64,000 bases of DNA from Lignipirellula cremea (GCF_007751035.1 NZ_CP036433.1:310001-374000); one strand, 5' to 3'; shown: positions 18,477 through 27,886, counted from the first letter of the stretch. The notes: generated by a model from the letters alone, not told the origin. Program-made: numbers and translations.

Positions 18477-19433
18477 ATGAAACTCGCAACTGCTTTGGTG
18501 CTGTCGGCCTTTTTCGGCCTGGCGCTACTCCCTGCAGGACTTCAGGCCGCGGACGAAGTCTACCCGGCCGCGGTCATTTCCTTTCAGGAACGCGGCGCCG
18601 ATGTACGCGAGATGGGGGCCCAGGTCACCGATCTGCTGTTCGCCAATCTGGCGGCTTCGGAAAGCCTGTACCTGGTCGATCGTGAAGACATGGAAAAGCT
18701 GCTCAAAGAGCAAGAGCTGAGCCTGTCGGGCCTCGTCAACCCTGACCAGGCAGTGCAGGTCGGCCGCATGACGGGCGCCAAACTGATCGTGACCGGTTCG
18801 GTCCTGCAGGTCGGCGAAAAGCTGATCCTGGTGGCGAAGATCATTGGCGTGGAAACCACGCGCGTGGTCGGGGTCACGGTCAAGGGTTCGGTTCGCGATG
18901 AACTCGACGATCTGGTGACGGAACTCGCCGAGCAGGTCGACCAGGCGATCAGCAAACGATCAGCCGATCTGGTCGCCAAGAAGGTCAGCCGCGACGACCG
19001 GATCGCCGCCCTGAAAAAAGAGATTGGCGAAGGCGCCCGTCCCGTGGTGAAAGTTTCCATTGTCGAGCGGCATGTGGGCCAGGCGACGATCGATCCGGCC
19101 GCCGAAACCGAGATGGTGCTCTTTCTGCGCGACCTGGGCTTTGAAGTCATCGACTCCACCGGCGGCGCCACGCGGGAAGCCGATCTGCTGATCGTCGGCG
19201 AAGGGATGAGCGAGTTCGCCGCCCGGCATGGCAACCTGCTGTCGGTCAAGGCTCGCCTGGAAGTGAAGGTGGTCGACCCCCGCACCACGCGGGTGTACGC
19301 CATCGACCGGCAGACGTCGGTCAAGGTGGACTTGTCGGAACAGATCGCCGGGAAGTCGGCCCTGCAGGAAGCCTCGGCCGATATCGCCGCCCGCTTGATG
19401 CCCAAACTGGCCGCGTTCAAAAGCGAAAAGTAA
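18477..19433 (+). CDS. CsgG-like exported lipoprotein-associated family protein
   Basis: 318 residues. The ATG at 18477 has GGAG 7 bases upstream and gives a good signal peptide (MKLATALVLSAFFGLALLPA). Two repeats of the CsgG/TolB-N-like alpha/beta unit follow. The first is AAVISFQERGADVREMGAQ to LVDREDMEKLLKEQELSLSG to GRMTGAKLIVTGSVLQVG; the second starts near VVKVSIVERHVGQATIDP. CsgG itself is the outer-membrane curlin secretion pore, but these planctomycete homologues lack the lipobox and pore-forming strands I would expect, so a periplasmic role is likelier. A strong terminator follows. Confidence 0.85.
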   Translation: MKLATALVLSAFFGLALLPAGLQAADEVYPAAVISFQERGADVREMGAQVTDLLFANLAASESLYLVDREDMEKLLKEQELSLSGLVNPDQAVQVGRMTGAKLIVTGSVLQVGEKLILVAKIIGVETTRVVGVTVKGSVRDELDDLVTELAEQVDQAISKRSADLVAKKVSRDDRIAALKKEIGEGARPVVKVSIVERHVGQATIDPAAETEMVLFLRDLGFEVIDSTGGATREADLLIVGEGMSEFAARHGNLLSVKARLEVKVVDPRTTRVYAIDRQTSVKVDLSEQIAGKSALQEASADIAARLMPKLAAFKSEK

Positions 19434-19462
19434 GCTCTGCGACTTGAAAACGATTCGCCTCG

Positions 19463-19499
19463 ACGACGAGCGCCCCGGGCGGGTTGCTCGTCGTTTTTT
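19463..19499 (+). terminator. rho-independent terminator after CsgG-like gene
   Basis: A 9-bp perfect stem (ACGACGAGC at 19463-19471 with GCTCGTCGT at 19486-19494) encloses a 14-base GC-rich loop and is followed by six T residues at 19494-19499. It lies 30 bases downstream of the stop at 19433, before the convergent gene. Confidence 0.85.
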
Positions 19500-19540
19500 G
19501 ATGCGCCTGCCCACCGGCAAATCGTCGGCTGCAGGGCCGC

Positions 19541-22500
19541 TTACGGTTCCAGCGTCCAATGCAGGAATCGACTTTGGCCATCGACACCGAGCAGCATGTC
19601 TCCCTGGGGGGAAAACAGGAAACGGCGCAAGCCATAGCCGCCCACGCCTTCGAGACCGGGCAGTTTTTTCTTTGTGCCCAGATCCCAGAGATGGATCTGC
19701 CTGATCTCTTCCTGCTTGCCGTCGACATAGCGAATGTGCTCATAGGCGGCCAGGCGCCGGCCATCCGCCGACACGGTGAGCGATTCCCCGACGCGCGATC
19801 CGGGCACATCTTCCAGCAGGACCTCCAGCGTGGAGGTTTTCCAGTCCCAGGCGACGACCTTTTGAAGATCATTGCTTAGCCTGCCCACCACGCGCCCATC
19901 GGGCAGATAGCCAGCGACAGAATGCAGGGATTCCAGCCTGGGCAGCGGAGAGCCGTCGGCCAGGTGGATACGATAAAGAAAATCCTTGTAGCCGACCGTC
20001 TCCAGGGATTGGTTATCAGCCGAAAAACGAAGCCAGTATCCTTGCCGCGGCATGAAGCGGCCGGTCTGGAAGAGACGCTCTCCGGTCGCCAGATTCCACA
20101 GGCTGGTCGATTCTGACCCGGCCGTCGCCAGCAGGGCGCCGTCGCCGGACAGGGCCACTCCGCCCATCGTAGCTTTCTCGGTTATCTGATCGAAGACGAC
20201 TTTCAAGTCGGGCAGCGACCAGACCATGACGCGTCCGCCTGCAAACGAGGCGGCGCAGCGACGACCATTGGAACTAAAGGTCACCGCCCGACCGCTCTGC
20301 GGTCCTCCCGTCAGATTGGGGTTCTGGCGACCGGTTTCCGCTTCAAATAGCTGGATCGTGCGATTGAAATTGCTGGACGCCGTGAGCACCCATTTGCCGT
20401 CGGGCGACCATGCCACATCGTCTGGCGCCACCGTGCGGGTCCAGAGATTGTCCCGCTCGGTCGGTCGCGGCAAGCGAGCCGGAGTTTGCGGCGGGGCCGC
20501 CGGCGTTTGGGTTGCTCGTCCGCTCATGACTTCCGCCAGGGGCTGCCCCGAACCATCGAAGCGGACCAGGGCGGTTCCCGCGATCCTGCCCCCGTTCTGA
20601 TAGTAGTTCACCACAAATCCCAGGTGCTGGCTCCAACAAAATCCTTTCTGCGTGATCGTGTCGTGCTTCATTTCGGGTGGATAAATGCGTTCTGAAGCAC
20701 CGTACACCGTAAAGAACACCCAGGGCACGGCTCCCAGTTGCTCCCACTTGCGTGTTTCACGGTCGAACCGGTTCCAGTGCTGGCCGACGATATGGAGCGT
20801 CTGGTCATCGAACAACAACTCGCGCTCTTTAACGTCCGACATGGCGACTTCCGTCTTCTCCAGCGGCCACCGCAATCGCAAGATCTTCAACTGGCGAGGA
20901 TCATTGGGAAGAAAGCTGACCGCGTAGAGCCCGTCGCTGACCGGCGACAGGGGGTGCGTCTGGACATGAAAGTCGGAGATCCACCTTGTTTCCAGCACGG
21001 TCGCCGACCAGTCGTGGGTATCGACAATCAGGGGACGGTTCGGCGGCGAACTGCGTCCAATCGCCAGCAGGGGCCGCGCGTCGGGCCCGGCGGATTCCGG
21101 CGCAGTCATGCACGCTATAAAAGTAGGGACAAACGCCAGCCGGGGATTCGAAGCCTCGGCTTGGACTTGCTGGCGATCCCCCAGCTTCTCCTTGGCCTCG
21201 AAGACAACGTGGGCCTGCTTCTCGCCGTCTTCTTTACAAACGACATGCGCCAACCAGGTGCGGCCGACGTAACCGGCGATGACCGCCTCCCCGGGACCGA
21301 TCGCGGCGACCATCGCCAGGGAGACGGGAATTTCTTCGTTCTGGATTTCTTCCGCATCGAGCAGCGGCAGGCCGTCGTCGCGCGTGAATTTTGTCGTCTG
21401 CCCGGTTTCCAGGCTAATCGCCAGGATCTCCGGCGCTTTGCGGCCGGTCTGCACCACACACCAGACGCGGCTCCCGTCGTAGCAGACCGACGTGACAAAA
21501 GTATTCAGCTCTTTCGGAAGCCAGAGCGTCTGCAGGCGGCCCTCCGAGCGCAGCGCAAACAGGCCGTGCGACTTGGCCCAGATCAGATCGACCCCTCCGG
21601 CAATCGGCAGACACCCACTCAGGTGCCTCAAGGCTTCTGACCTGCCCTTGGCATTCGTGTACTCCAGCCGCAAGGGAAGAAAGCTGAGCGAGGCGCCCTC
21701 TTCCGCGGGCGTTGTCGCTGGAGGAGCAGCCGTCGGAACGGCTGGCTTGTCGGTCCTTTGGAAACTGGCGAGCAGGTCGGCGGCCTCGGTCTGGACGGCC
21801 GGAATAATAGCGTCGGACGTTGCCAGGTCCCCCAGGAACAAACGGCCTTCGACCGTGTCCAGGTCCTTCGGCTGGAAGGCCGGATAACCATAGATCATCA
21901 GTGCGCTGGCGCCAACGCGATCCTGGTAGCGGATCACGGCTTGCTTCCAGTCGGCGTATTTGGCGGCGGGAGGCTGGTCCTCGGTCGCGGCGCGCCACAC
22001 CGCTCGACTAGTATGGACCGCGTCGTTATTGGGAAAGAGGTCAGCCAGTTCGTCCAGCAGGTGGAGTGAGAACTCCCGCTGTTGCTGGCGGAACGACCCA
22101 TAAAACTGCTGGAACTCGGGCGGAGCGTCGCTCACCTGGTCAGGGGTTAGCGCTCGCACGAGCGCCCGCGGCGTGGTGACCACGTCCGTGATTCCGCCTC
22201 GCGGCAGGAGACGCATATGTTCGAACGCCCGCATCCGCAGCGTCAAATATTCGCGCAGCTCCGCGGTCGTGTTCCCTTCCTCGGGGAGCCGCTCCGTTAT
22301 GCGGAGGGCGCAGTGCATCGCCTGGTCGTGCAGCTCGGTCTGCTGCGGCTGCAGCATCAGGCTGGCTTCCAGCAGCGGCAAGGCTTCGTCCCAGTCGCCC
22401 AGCGTATAGAAACGCCCGGCCCGGGCGGCCAGCTGGGCGGCTTCGGCGACGGGACCGCTGGCCTTCAGTTCCGACGGGTCAATCTTCAGCACCTGCCCGC

Positions 22501-23335
22501 TGACGCTCCGCAAAAACTCCGGCGCGTCCGCCGCGGGTCCTGCCTGCTCGTATGTTTTCAGAGAGAGCGCCCCTTGCTGCAGTTTAATCGTCAGCCCCAC
22601 CTGGTCGATGTCGTCCGCACGGCTGCTGGCGTACTCCCCCAGCAGATAGACGGGCGACTTCCGTTTCAGACGAACGTCCGCCGCGGCGACGGCAAACTCC
22701 TGCTGCAGGGCTTCCGCTTCCTGCAGTTCCACCACCAGCACGCCCGGCTGCTGCAGCAACGTTTCTTCCAGCAACGCAGCGTACGCCTGTTTCCGGTAGT
22801 CATTCTCAAAGGTCAGGTCATGGCTGATAAACGGCGGCACGGCGAAAACATGCGTGATTTCCTCGCGATATTTGTCCAGCGCCTGGCGGACGACGGCCGC
22901 CAGTTTCACCGCCGTCGCTTCGAGATCGTCGCCCAGCGGTTCGCGGATGGCGACCAGCCGCAGACCGCCCTGGGTTTCGGCGGCCGCCAGTTCGGCGAAC
23001 TTTTGATCCTTCACTTTGCCGGTTCGCAATACGATCAGCAGATCGGCCTTGAGCAGCTGGCCCATCGATCGGCGATCGCCCAGGGCGTTGGCGTCGAACA
23101 GCAGCTGCAGTTTCTGCTCGGCCAACACGCGGTTGACTTCGGTGCGCTCCAGCCACTCGACGCCGTCGAGAGCAAACAGTTCCGCTTCCAGCGCCGCCCC
23201 CAAAGGCGACTGCTCCACATCGATGAGCGCCCCCAACGGCGTTTTATCCTGTGCGTCGACCGTAGCCGTCAGACAGAGCAGACAGGCCGCCGTCAGAAGA
23301 TATTGTCCCGCCCGGAACGCATGAGAACGCCGCAT
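19541..23335 (-). CDS. large exported CsgG-like / helical-repeat / WD40 protein
   Basis: 1264 residues. A signal peptide leads into a CsgG-like N-terminal region (SPLGAALEAELFALDGVEWLERTEVNRVL, QLLKADLLIVLRTGKVKD), with a second such unit at VFAVPPFISHDLTFENDYRKQ. A helical, TPR-like stretch follows (ARAGRFYTLGDWDEALPLLEASL), then a long propeller region with WD40-like blades to the C-terminus (DVAWSPDGKWVLTASSNFNRTIQLF, TAGSESTSLWNLATGERLF). It converges on the smaller CsgG-like gene. The shared first domain suggests both proteins bind a common partner; this is inference. Function is unknown. Confidence 0.85.
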   Translation of the reverse strand: MRRSHAFRAGQYLLTAACLLCLTATVDAQDKTPLGALIDVEQSPLGAALEAELFALDGVEWLERTEVNRVLAEQKLQLLFDANALGDRRSMGQLLKADLLIVLRTGKVKDQKFAELAAAETQGGLRLVAIREPLGDDLEATAVKLAAVVRQALDKYREEITHVFAVPPFISHDLTFENDYRKQAYAALLEETLLQQPGVLVVELQEAEALQQEFAVAAADVRLKRKSPVYLLGEYASSRADDIDQVGLTIKLQQGALSLKTYEQAGPAADAPEFLRSVSGQVLKIDPSELKASGPVAEAAQLAARAGRFYTLGDWDEALPLLEASLMLQPQQTELHDQAMHCALRITERLPEEGNTTAELREYLTLRMRAFEHMRLLPRGGITDVVTTPRALVRALTPDQVSDAPPEFQQFYGSFRQQQREFSLHLLDELADLFPNNDAVHTSRAVWRAATEDQPPAAKYADWKQAVIRYQDRVGASALMIYGYPAFQPKDLDTVEGRLFLGDLATSDAIIPAVQTEAADLLASFQRTDKPAVPTAAPPATTPAEEGASLSFLPLRLEYTNAKGRSEALRHLSGCLPIAGGVDLIWAKSHGLFALRSEGRLQTLWLPKELNTFVTSVCYDGSRVWCVVQTGRKAPEILAISLETGQTTKFTRDDGLPLLDAEEIQNEEIPVSLAMVAAIGPGEAVIAGYVGRTWLAHVVCKEDGEKQAHVVFEAKEKLGDRQQVQAEASNPRLAFVPTFIACMTAPESAGPDARPLLAIGRSSPPNRPLIVDTHDWSATVLETRWISDFHVQTHPLSPVSDGLYAVSFLPNDPRQLKILRLRWPLEKTEVAMSDVKERELLFDDQTLHIVGQHWNRFDRETRKWEQLGAVPWVFFTVYGASERIYPPEMKHDTITQKGFCWSQHLGFVVNYYQNGGRIAGTALVRFDGSGQPLAEVMSGRATQTPAAPPQTPARLPRPTERDNLWTRTVAPDDVAWSPDGKWVLTASSNFNRTIQLFEAETGRQNPNLTGGPQSGRAVTFSSNGRRCAASFAGGRVMVWSLPDLKVVFDQITEKATMGGVALSGDGALLATAGSESTSLWNLATGERLFQTGRFMPRQGYWLRFSADNQSLETVGYKDFLYRIHLADGSPLPRLESLHSVAGYLPDGRVVGRLSNDLQKVVAWDWKTSTLEVLLEDVPGSRVGESLTVSADGRRLAAYEHIRYVDGKQEEIRQIHLWDLGTKKKLPGLEGVGGYGLRRFLFSPQGDMLLGVDGQSRFLHWTLEP

Positions 23336-23441
23336 AATGGTTACCCGTCTCGAAGAAGAAGCCCGCCCAGCCCAGGCCGATCCGCCCGTTGCCTTTGAAT
23401 GATGAGTTTCACTCTAGCAATCTGGCGAGGCGGTTGCAACG

Positions 23442-23457
23442 CAACGCCGGGGCTGTC
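23442..23457 (+). repeat. left copy of 16-bp target-site duplication
   Basis: CAACGCCGGGGCTGTC lies immediately outside the left terminal inverted repeat and recurs exactly at 25000-25015 outside the right one. Confidence 0.9.
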
Positions 23458-24999
23458 TGTCGTGCGCCATTAGAAATGTCCCCATTCTTGCGCCATTAGA
23501 AATGTCCCCTTGGGGTTGGGGGGTGTTTGGCGGCAAGCGAGCCCTTTCAAGGAGCTCGCGTTAAGCCGCGGATGTGGCATTATGGGGGACGTTGGGTTCG
23601 GTTTTCCATAATCAGTCCGCGCATTTTGCGAACAACCGAGCGAGGGGGTTATCGCCAGGGGTGATCGGGCGAGGGTTTTTGGCCTTGGCTCGAACCGATG
23701 GGGCCTGTCGCCTTCTTCCCGGACCTCCTCTGCGGACGCGGACGATTGGCGCGGCCCGGCGACCAGCTGAGTTCGACGTCGCCAGCAAAGATCCGCAGCA
23801 CGCCATCGAGCTGTTCGCAGATCGTGACCGCCTGCCGAGGGCAGACAATCTCCGACGCATCACGGGCCAGCTGCAGGATACGGTTGCTCCAGCTCACGGT
23901 CCAATCGTTCTGCACCACGCGCGGCTCCTGGATCGAAAGGATCCGCGCCATGTCGCCTGGCAACGCCTGATGCCAGTCCGCCGGATCGCCTGCCGCAACC
24001 GAGAAGCGGCGGTTGAAGGCGGGCAAGAACTGCTCTTCCAGAAACGTGTTCGCCGCCGCCAGATCCGAGACGCCGTGACGCCGCAGCGCCTTCACCAGGC
24101 GGTCCTGTAACGTGCCGTTCATCCGCTCCACGCGGCCTTTCGCTTGCGGGCTGCGGGCGAGGATCAACTTCACATCGATCTCACGCATGGCCCGACCGAA
24201 CTGCGTTTCCGGCGTGAAATCCGCGAGAATTTCCTCGCTTGTCGGCTCGCGATCGTTGCGATAGATGCCATGCTGATCGACGTACAAACCACGCGGCAGG
24301 CCGTAGCAAACGGTGTACTGTTGGAACACGTCGGCCGCCGATCGCCATGATTCGTTCTCGTAGAAGCGAGCGAAAACGCGGCCGGTGGCGTCGTCGATCA
24401 TCACCATCAATACGGCCCAGCCAGTGTACGCGACGTCCGCTTCGTGAGGCCGGCGGCCCTCGAACCAATCGTGATGCGACCCGTCGAGCTGCACCAGTTC
24501 GCCTTGATGTTGACGCCGGTCCCGCCGACGGCGATGAACCTTTTGTTTGCGACTACGCTGCCACAACCCCGCCTGGACCAGCCAGCGACGCAGCGTGGAG
24601 ACGGCGACCGGAAGGCGGTCTTCCTCCGTCAGGCACTCGGCCGCCAGCGTCGGGCCGTAATCGGCGTATTGCTCGCGATACAGCGTGAGAGCACGCTCCT
24701 TCGTCTCCGCCGTAGGCTGGCGGTTGGAAGCGCGTCCCCGAGCCTGATGCAGCAAGCCGGCGTCGCCTTGCTGCTGATAGCGGCTCCAGATGCGTTTTGC
24801 CTGGCGATAGCTCACGCCGAGCACCTCACTGGCCTGTCGCAGGGACATGGTCCCTGAACTCACCTGGCTGAAAACCTCAAGTCGCTTCCGATCACGCGGA
24901 TTCATCAAAATCGTCTCCATCGCTGTCTCCTTTAGAGACAACTAGCATGGGGACATTTCTAATGAACGCTTAAGGGGACATTTCTAATGGCGCACGACA
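23458..24999 (-). mobile_element. complete insertion sequence, 1542 bp, IS1202/ISNCY-like
   Basis: Perfect 26-bp terminal inverted repeats (23458-23483 and 24974-24999) enclose a single intact transposase gene. Each end also carries a second, inner copy of CATTAGAAATGTCCCC spaced 25-26 bases from the outer one (23494-23509 and 24949-24964). The element is flanked by an exact 16-bp direct repeat. The long duplication and transposase type match my recollection of the IS1202 family, where one subgroup (ISTde1-like) makes duplications of about 15-18 bp. It inserted 15 bases downstream of the DTW gene stop and interrupts no recognisable gene. Intact ends and reading frame suggest recent insertion. 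Confidence 0.92.
23649..24920 (-). CDS. DDE transposase of the insertion sequence
   Basis: 423 residues starting METILMNPRDRKRL at 24920; AAGGAGAC precedes this ATG by about 5 bases, whereas the longer frame starts with TTG. An N-terminal helix-turn-helix (MSLRQASEVLGVSYRQAKRIWSRY) and a second DNA-binding region precede the DDE core. Candidate catalytic acids are in VQLDGSHHDWF, YVDQHGIYR and the E of AKGRVERMNGTLQDRLVKAL. The C-terminus ends in a basic, proline-rich tail. All expected regions are present without frameshift. Confidence 0.93.
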   Translation of the reverse strand: METILMNPRDRKRLEVFSQVSSGTMSLRQASEVLGVSYRQAKRIWSRYQQQGDAGLLHQARGRASNRQPTAETKERALTLYREQYADYGPTLAAECLTEEDRLPVAVSTLRRWLVQAGLWQRSRKQKVHRRRRDRRQHQGELVQLDGSHHDWFEGRRPHEADVAYTGWAVLMVMIDDATGRVFARFYENESWRSAADVFQQYTVCYGLPRGLYVDQHGIYRNDREPTSEEILADFTPETQFGRAMREIDVKLILARSPQAKGRVERMNGTLQDRLVKALRRHGVSDLAAANTFLEEQFLPAFNRRFSVAAGDPADWHQALPGDMARILSIQEPRVVQNDWTVSWSNRILQLARDASEIVCPRQAVTICEQLDGVLRIFAGDVELSWSPGRANRPRPQRRSGKKATGPIGSSQGQKPSPDHPWR

Positions 25000-25015
25000 C
25001 AACGCCGGGGCTGTC
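25000..25015 (+). repeat. right copy of 16-bp target-site duplication
   Basis: Exact copy of 23442-23457, directly abutting the right terminal inverted repeat. Confidence 0.9.
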
Positions 25016-25029
25016 GCTCCTCGCGACGC

Positions 25030-26157
25030 CTACGGCGCAAAGCTGCTGCGCAGGCGATCCACCAGCGCGACCGCCATCCGCAGGCGCAGCTGGGCGCGGG
25101 GCTGCAGGTGGTCGGCTGGCACTTCGATCTCTTCGGCGGCGAGCAGGTCTTCGAGGGAATGGCAGTCGCTCCGCCAGCGATGAAAGATCGACTTCAGCAC
25201 CAGGCAGCGCGGGGCGGCCGCGCCGGCATTCTCCAACAACCGCAGCGTGCGGTGATGATAGACGACCAGCGTATCGGTGGGCCGCAGGAATCGCGCCCAG
25301 CGATCGCCAAACTCCTGCTCGGTCACGGCGTCTTCCGCACCGTCCGGCAGGTTCATGTATTCCAGCGCCGAGGCCGAGAGTGGTTCCGGCTGCCGCAGGC
25401 GACAGGAGAATTCCTCCCCTTCCCCCAGACGCCGGGCGACCCAGTTCACCGGCAAGGCCCGGGTGGAGCGTTTGCCGCGTTCGCCGGGGGTGGATTCGCC
25501 GTAGGCCACGACCAGATCGCCTTCGTCGTCGAGCAGGGCCGCCGGCACATGCGTGGGGCGATCGCCTCGCGACTTGCGGACCCGTCCCTCCGCCAGTCCC
25601 GCCGAGCGGGCCAGTTGATCGTCAACCATCCGATCAAAGGCGGCCAGCAGCTGCGGCAGACCGGCGGTTTCCGGCTCCAGCACATGCAGGGCGGAAACGA
25701 CCGCTTCCAGCGTGGACAGGCTCTGCGGCGTCGGCTCGCGGCGAATGCGATAACGGCCGGGCGAAGAAGGCGACAACCGGTAACCGGGCAGATTATGCAG
25801 CTGCGGCGTTTCCCGGACGATCGCTTTCGCCTGGCCCCAGGTGCCGTCGATCACGACCAGTTGCTGCGGTCGATCCTCCGGCGACAGCTCACTCAGTTCG
25901 GGCGCGTCGGCTTTGGGGAACAGCAACCCGGTCGAGGCGGCGATCGGCAGCTCCATCTCTCGCATCGTCTGGTAGTGGCCCACCACCAGCTGGCAACGCG
26001 TGAGCGCCTGCTTGACAATCCGGGCCGTGTTGAACGGATGCGACCGCTCAGAGCGGTGCTGCAGCAGCAAGATTTCCGTACGGTTATCAATCCGGGGGAT
26101 GGCCTCGCAAAAGCAGAGGTCAACTGGTCGAAAACATTGGTAGCAGCGTTTGAACAC
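25030..26157 (-). CDS. DTW-domain protein, probable tRNA-uridine aminocarboxypropyltransferase, with C-terminal extension
   Basis: 375 residues starting at GTG (26157). Cysteines 5, 8, 15 and 17 (CYQC and CFC) form the usual N-terminal zinc site. LLLQHRSERSHPFNTARIV and VVIDGTWGQAK (DxTW at 104-107) are family signatures, followed by YRIRREPTPQSLSTLEAV. By family knowledge DTW enzymes add the 3-amino-3-carboxypropyl group from S-adenosylmethionine to tRNA uridine. Typical members are about 200-250 residues; roughly 140 extra residues here form an unrecognised C-terminal domain (from ALLDDEGDLVVAYGE). An insertion sequence lies directly downstream. Confidence 0.88.
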   Translation of the reverse strand: MFKRCYQCFRPVDLCFCEAIPRIDNRTEILLLQHRSERSHPFNTARIVKQALTRCQLVVGHYQTMREMELPIAASTGLLFPKADAPELSELSPEDRPQQLVVIDGTWGQAKAIVRETPQLHNLPGYRLSPSSPGRYRIRREPTPQSLSTLEAVVSALHVLEPETAGLPQLLAAFDRMVDDQLARSAGLAEGRVRKSRGDRPTHVPAALLDDEGDLVVAYGESTPGERGKRSTRALPVNWVARRLGEGEEFSCRLRQPEPLSASALEYMNLPDGAEDAVTEQEFGDRWARFLRPTDTLVVYHHRTLRLLENAGAAAPRCLVLKSIFHRWRSDCHSLEDLLAAEEIEVPADHLQPRAQLRLRMAVALVDRLRSSFAP

Positions 26158-26328
26158 TTCGGCCGCCGTGGTGGGGATACGATGCGAAAGCGTTCCAGTT
26201 TACCGCATGCGGGCCGCTTCCCAAAGGATGCTGCTTTACTCGCGGCGCCGGATATCCTACGCTGGCTACGCCTGTCGGGCTTTCCTTTCCGACAACCGTT
26301 TTCCCCTTTCACCTGTTGAGATGCTCCT

Positions 26329-26913
26329 ATGAAACAGACCCTTTCGATCTGGATGCTCACCCTCACCCTGGGCGCCGTGGCAGCGCTGAACGCCACGACC
26401 TGTTCGGCTGCGGATGAATACGACTACGATCTGGTGCATTCGTCTGTCAGCTTCAAAGCGCGGCACCTGGATATCAGCTGGATTCACGGCCGCTTCAACG
26501 ACGTATCAGGCAAGTTCATCCTCGACCGCGAAGACCCGACCAAATCGACGTTCTCGCTGACCATCCAGGCCGACAGCGTCGACACGGCCAACGAAGCCCG
26601 GGACAAGCACCTCCGCCAGCCCGACTATTTTGACACCAAACAGTTCCCGACCATCGAGTTCAAAAGCACCAGCGTCAAAGTGATCGATGGCGGCTTTGAA
26701 GTCGCCGGCGATTTCACCATGCACGGCAAGACCAACCCGGTCACGCTCACCCTGATGGGCGGCAAAGAGCACGAGATCCGCGGCGTGAAGCGCGTAGCGT
26801 TCTCTACCGAGACCCGCCTCAAGCGGAGCGACTATGGCTTTGACCCCAAGGCGATCGGACCGATCGGCGATGAAGCGATCATCATCATCGACTGCGAAGG
26901 CGTGCAGCCCTGA
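26329..26913 (+). CDS. YceI family protein
   Basis: 194 residues with a signal peptide ending near AADEY. The lipocalin-like YceI fold is evident: YDLVHSSVSFKARHLDISWIHGRFNDVSGKFI, SVDTANEARDKHLRQPDYFDTKQFPTIEFKS, VAGDFTMHGKTNPVTL and a C-terminal RSDYGFDPKAIGPIGDEAIIIIDCEG. Family members bind isoprenoid-type lipids in the periplasm. The next gene begins 3 bases after the stop, so the two are probably co-transcribed. Confidence 0.94.
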   Translation: MKQTLSIWMLTLTLGAVAALNATTCSAADEYDYDLVHSSVSFKARHLDISWIHGRFNDVSGKFILDREDPTKSTFSLTIQADSVDTANEARDKHLRQPDYFDTKQFPTIEFKSTSVKVIDGGFEVAGDFTMHGKTNPVTLTLMGGKEHEIRGVKRVAFSTETRLKRSDYGFDPKAIGPIGDEAIIIIDCEGVQP

Positions 26914-26916
26914 CGC

Positions 26917-27879
26917 ATGCCTGATCCGCTGATATACGGGCAAGCCTTTGGCGCCGCCGTCCTGGCGAGCGCTGTCGCCGTCCTTGTGCTTGGGTTTGCG
27001 ACCCGGCCGATCACCGCCGCGCTTCGCCCCGGTTCGATAGCGGCCCTGGCCGCCGGACTGGGGCTGGTCGCCGGTTATGCGATGCTGGCGTTGCGAGTGC
27101 AGTGGCCGCCTGTGAATGCGCTGGATCGGTTGCTGACGATCCTCCTGCCGCTGGCGATCGTCATTGAAATCTTGGCCGGCGTGAAACGCACGCCGGTCTG
27201 GCTGGCCTGGATTTTGCGGGTCTGCCTGGCCGCGGCCGCGCCGCGGATCCTGCTGCACGGTTCGATCTATCTGACCGGCGCTGACGACGACTGGCCGCCG
27301 CTCGCCGTCGCCGTGCTGCTCGCCGCCACCGCCGCCCTCTTCGCAGCCGCGTGGGGCGGACTGGGACGGCTGGAGGCGCGATCACCCGGCCTGGGACCGC
27401 CGCTGGCTCTGGCAATGGCGATCCTGTGCGCTGGTTTGACGATGATGATGTCGGGCTATCTCCAAGGCGGCGCCGCCGCCCTGCCCTTATCGGCCGCCGT
27501 GCTGGCGACCAGCCTGACCGCTTGCCTCCTGTCCCGCTGCACGCCTTCCTCCACCCCGTGGGATACGACCGCCGAGATCGGCGTCGGCATGGTCGGCCTG
27601 TTCGGCCTGCTGTTCATCGGCCGGTTCTTTGGCGAACTGACCACAACGACCGCGCTGGTGATTCTGCTCTCGCCGCTCCTCTGCTGGACCACCCGCCTGC
27701 CCCGCCTGCGCGACCAGCAACCCTGGCTGCAGCTGACAATCCAACTCGTGCTGGTCGCCATTCCCCTGATCCTCATCCTGGTGCAGGCAAAGCTCGTCTT
27801 CGATCGCGAAATGGCGCCCCTGCTGACCGCGTCTCCGTTCGCCAGGCTACGATGGTTGGTTCTGTACGCTGGCTGGTGA
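26917..27879 (+). CDS. polytopic membrane protein of unknown function
   Basis: 320 residues with about nine or ten predicted membrane segments spread along the whole length (for example AVLASAVAVLVLGFA, IAALAAGLGLVAGYAML, TSLTACLLSRC, IGVGMVGLFGLLFIGRFFGEL, LVLVAIPLILILVQAKLVF). Loops are short. No catalytic motif or transporter signature was recognised. It follows YceI by 3 bases, which implies translation from the same message; YceI genes are often paired with cytochrome b561, but no haem-ligating histidine pattern is visible here. A two-tier hairpin follows. Confidence 0.8.
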   Translation: MPDPLIYGQAFGAAVLASAVAVLVLGFATRPITAALRPGSIAALAAGLGLVAGYAMLALRVQWPPVNALDRLLTILLPLAIVIEILAGVKRTPVWLAWILRVCLAAAAPRILLHGSIYLTGADDDWPPLAVAVLLAATAALFAAAWGGLGRLEARSPGLGPPLALAMAILCAGLTMMMSGYLQGGAAALPLSAAVLATSLTACLLSRCTPSSTPWDTTAEIGVGMVGLFGLLFIGRFFGELTTTTALVILLSPLLCWTTRLPRLRDQQPWLQLTIQLVLVAIPLILILVQAKLVFDREMAPLLTASPFARLRWLVLYAGW

Positions 27880-27886
27880 AAGGGGC

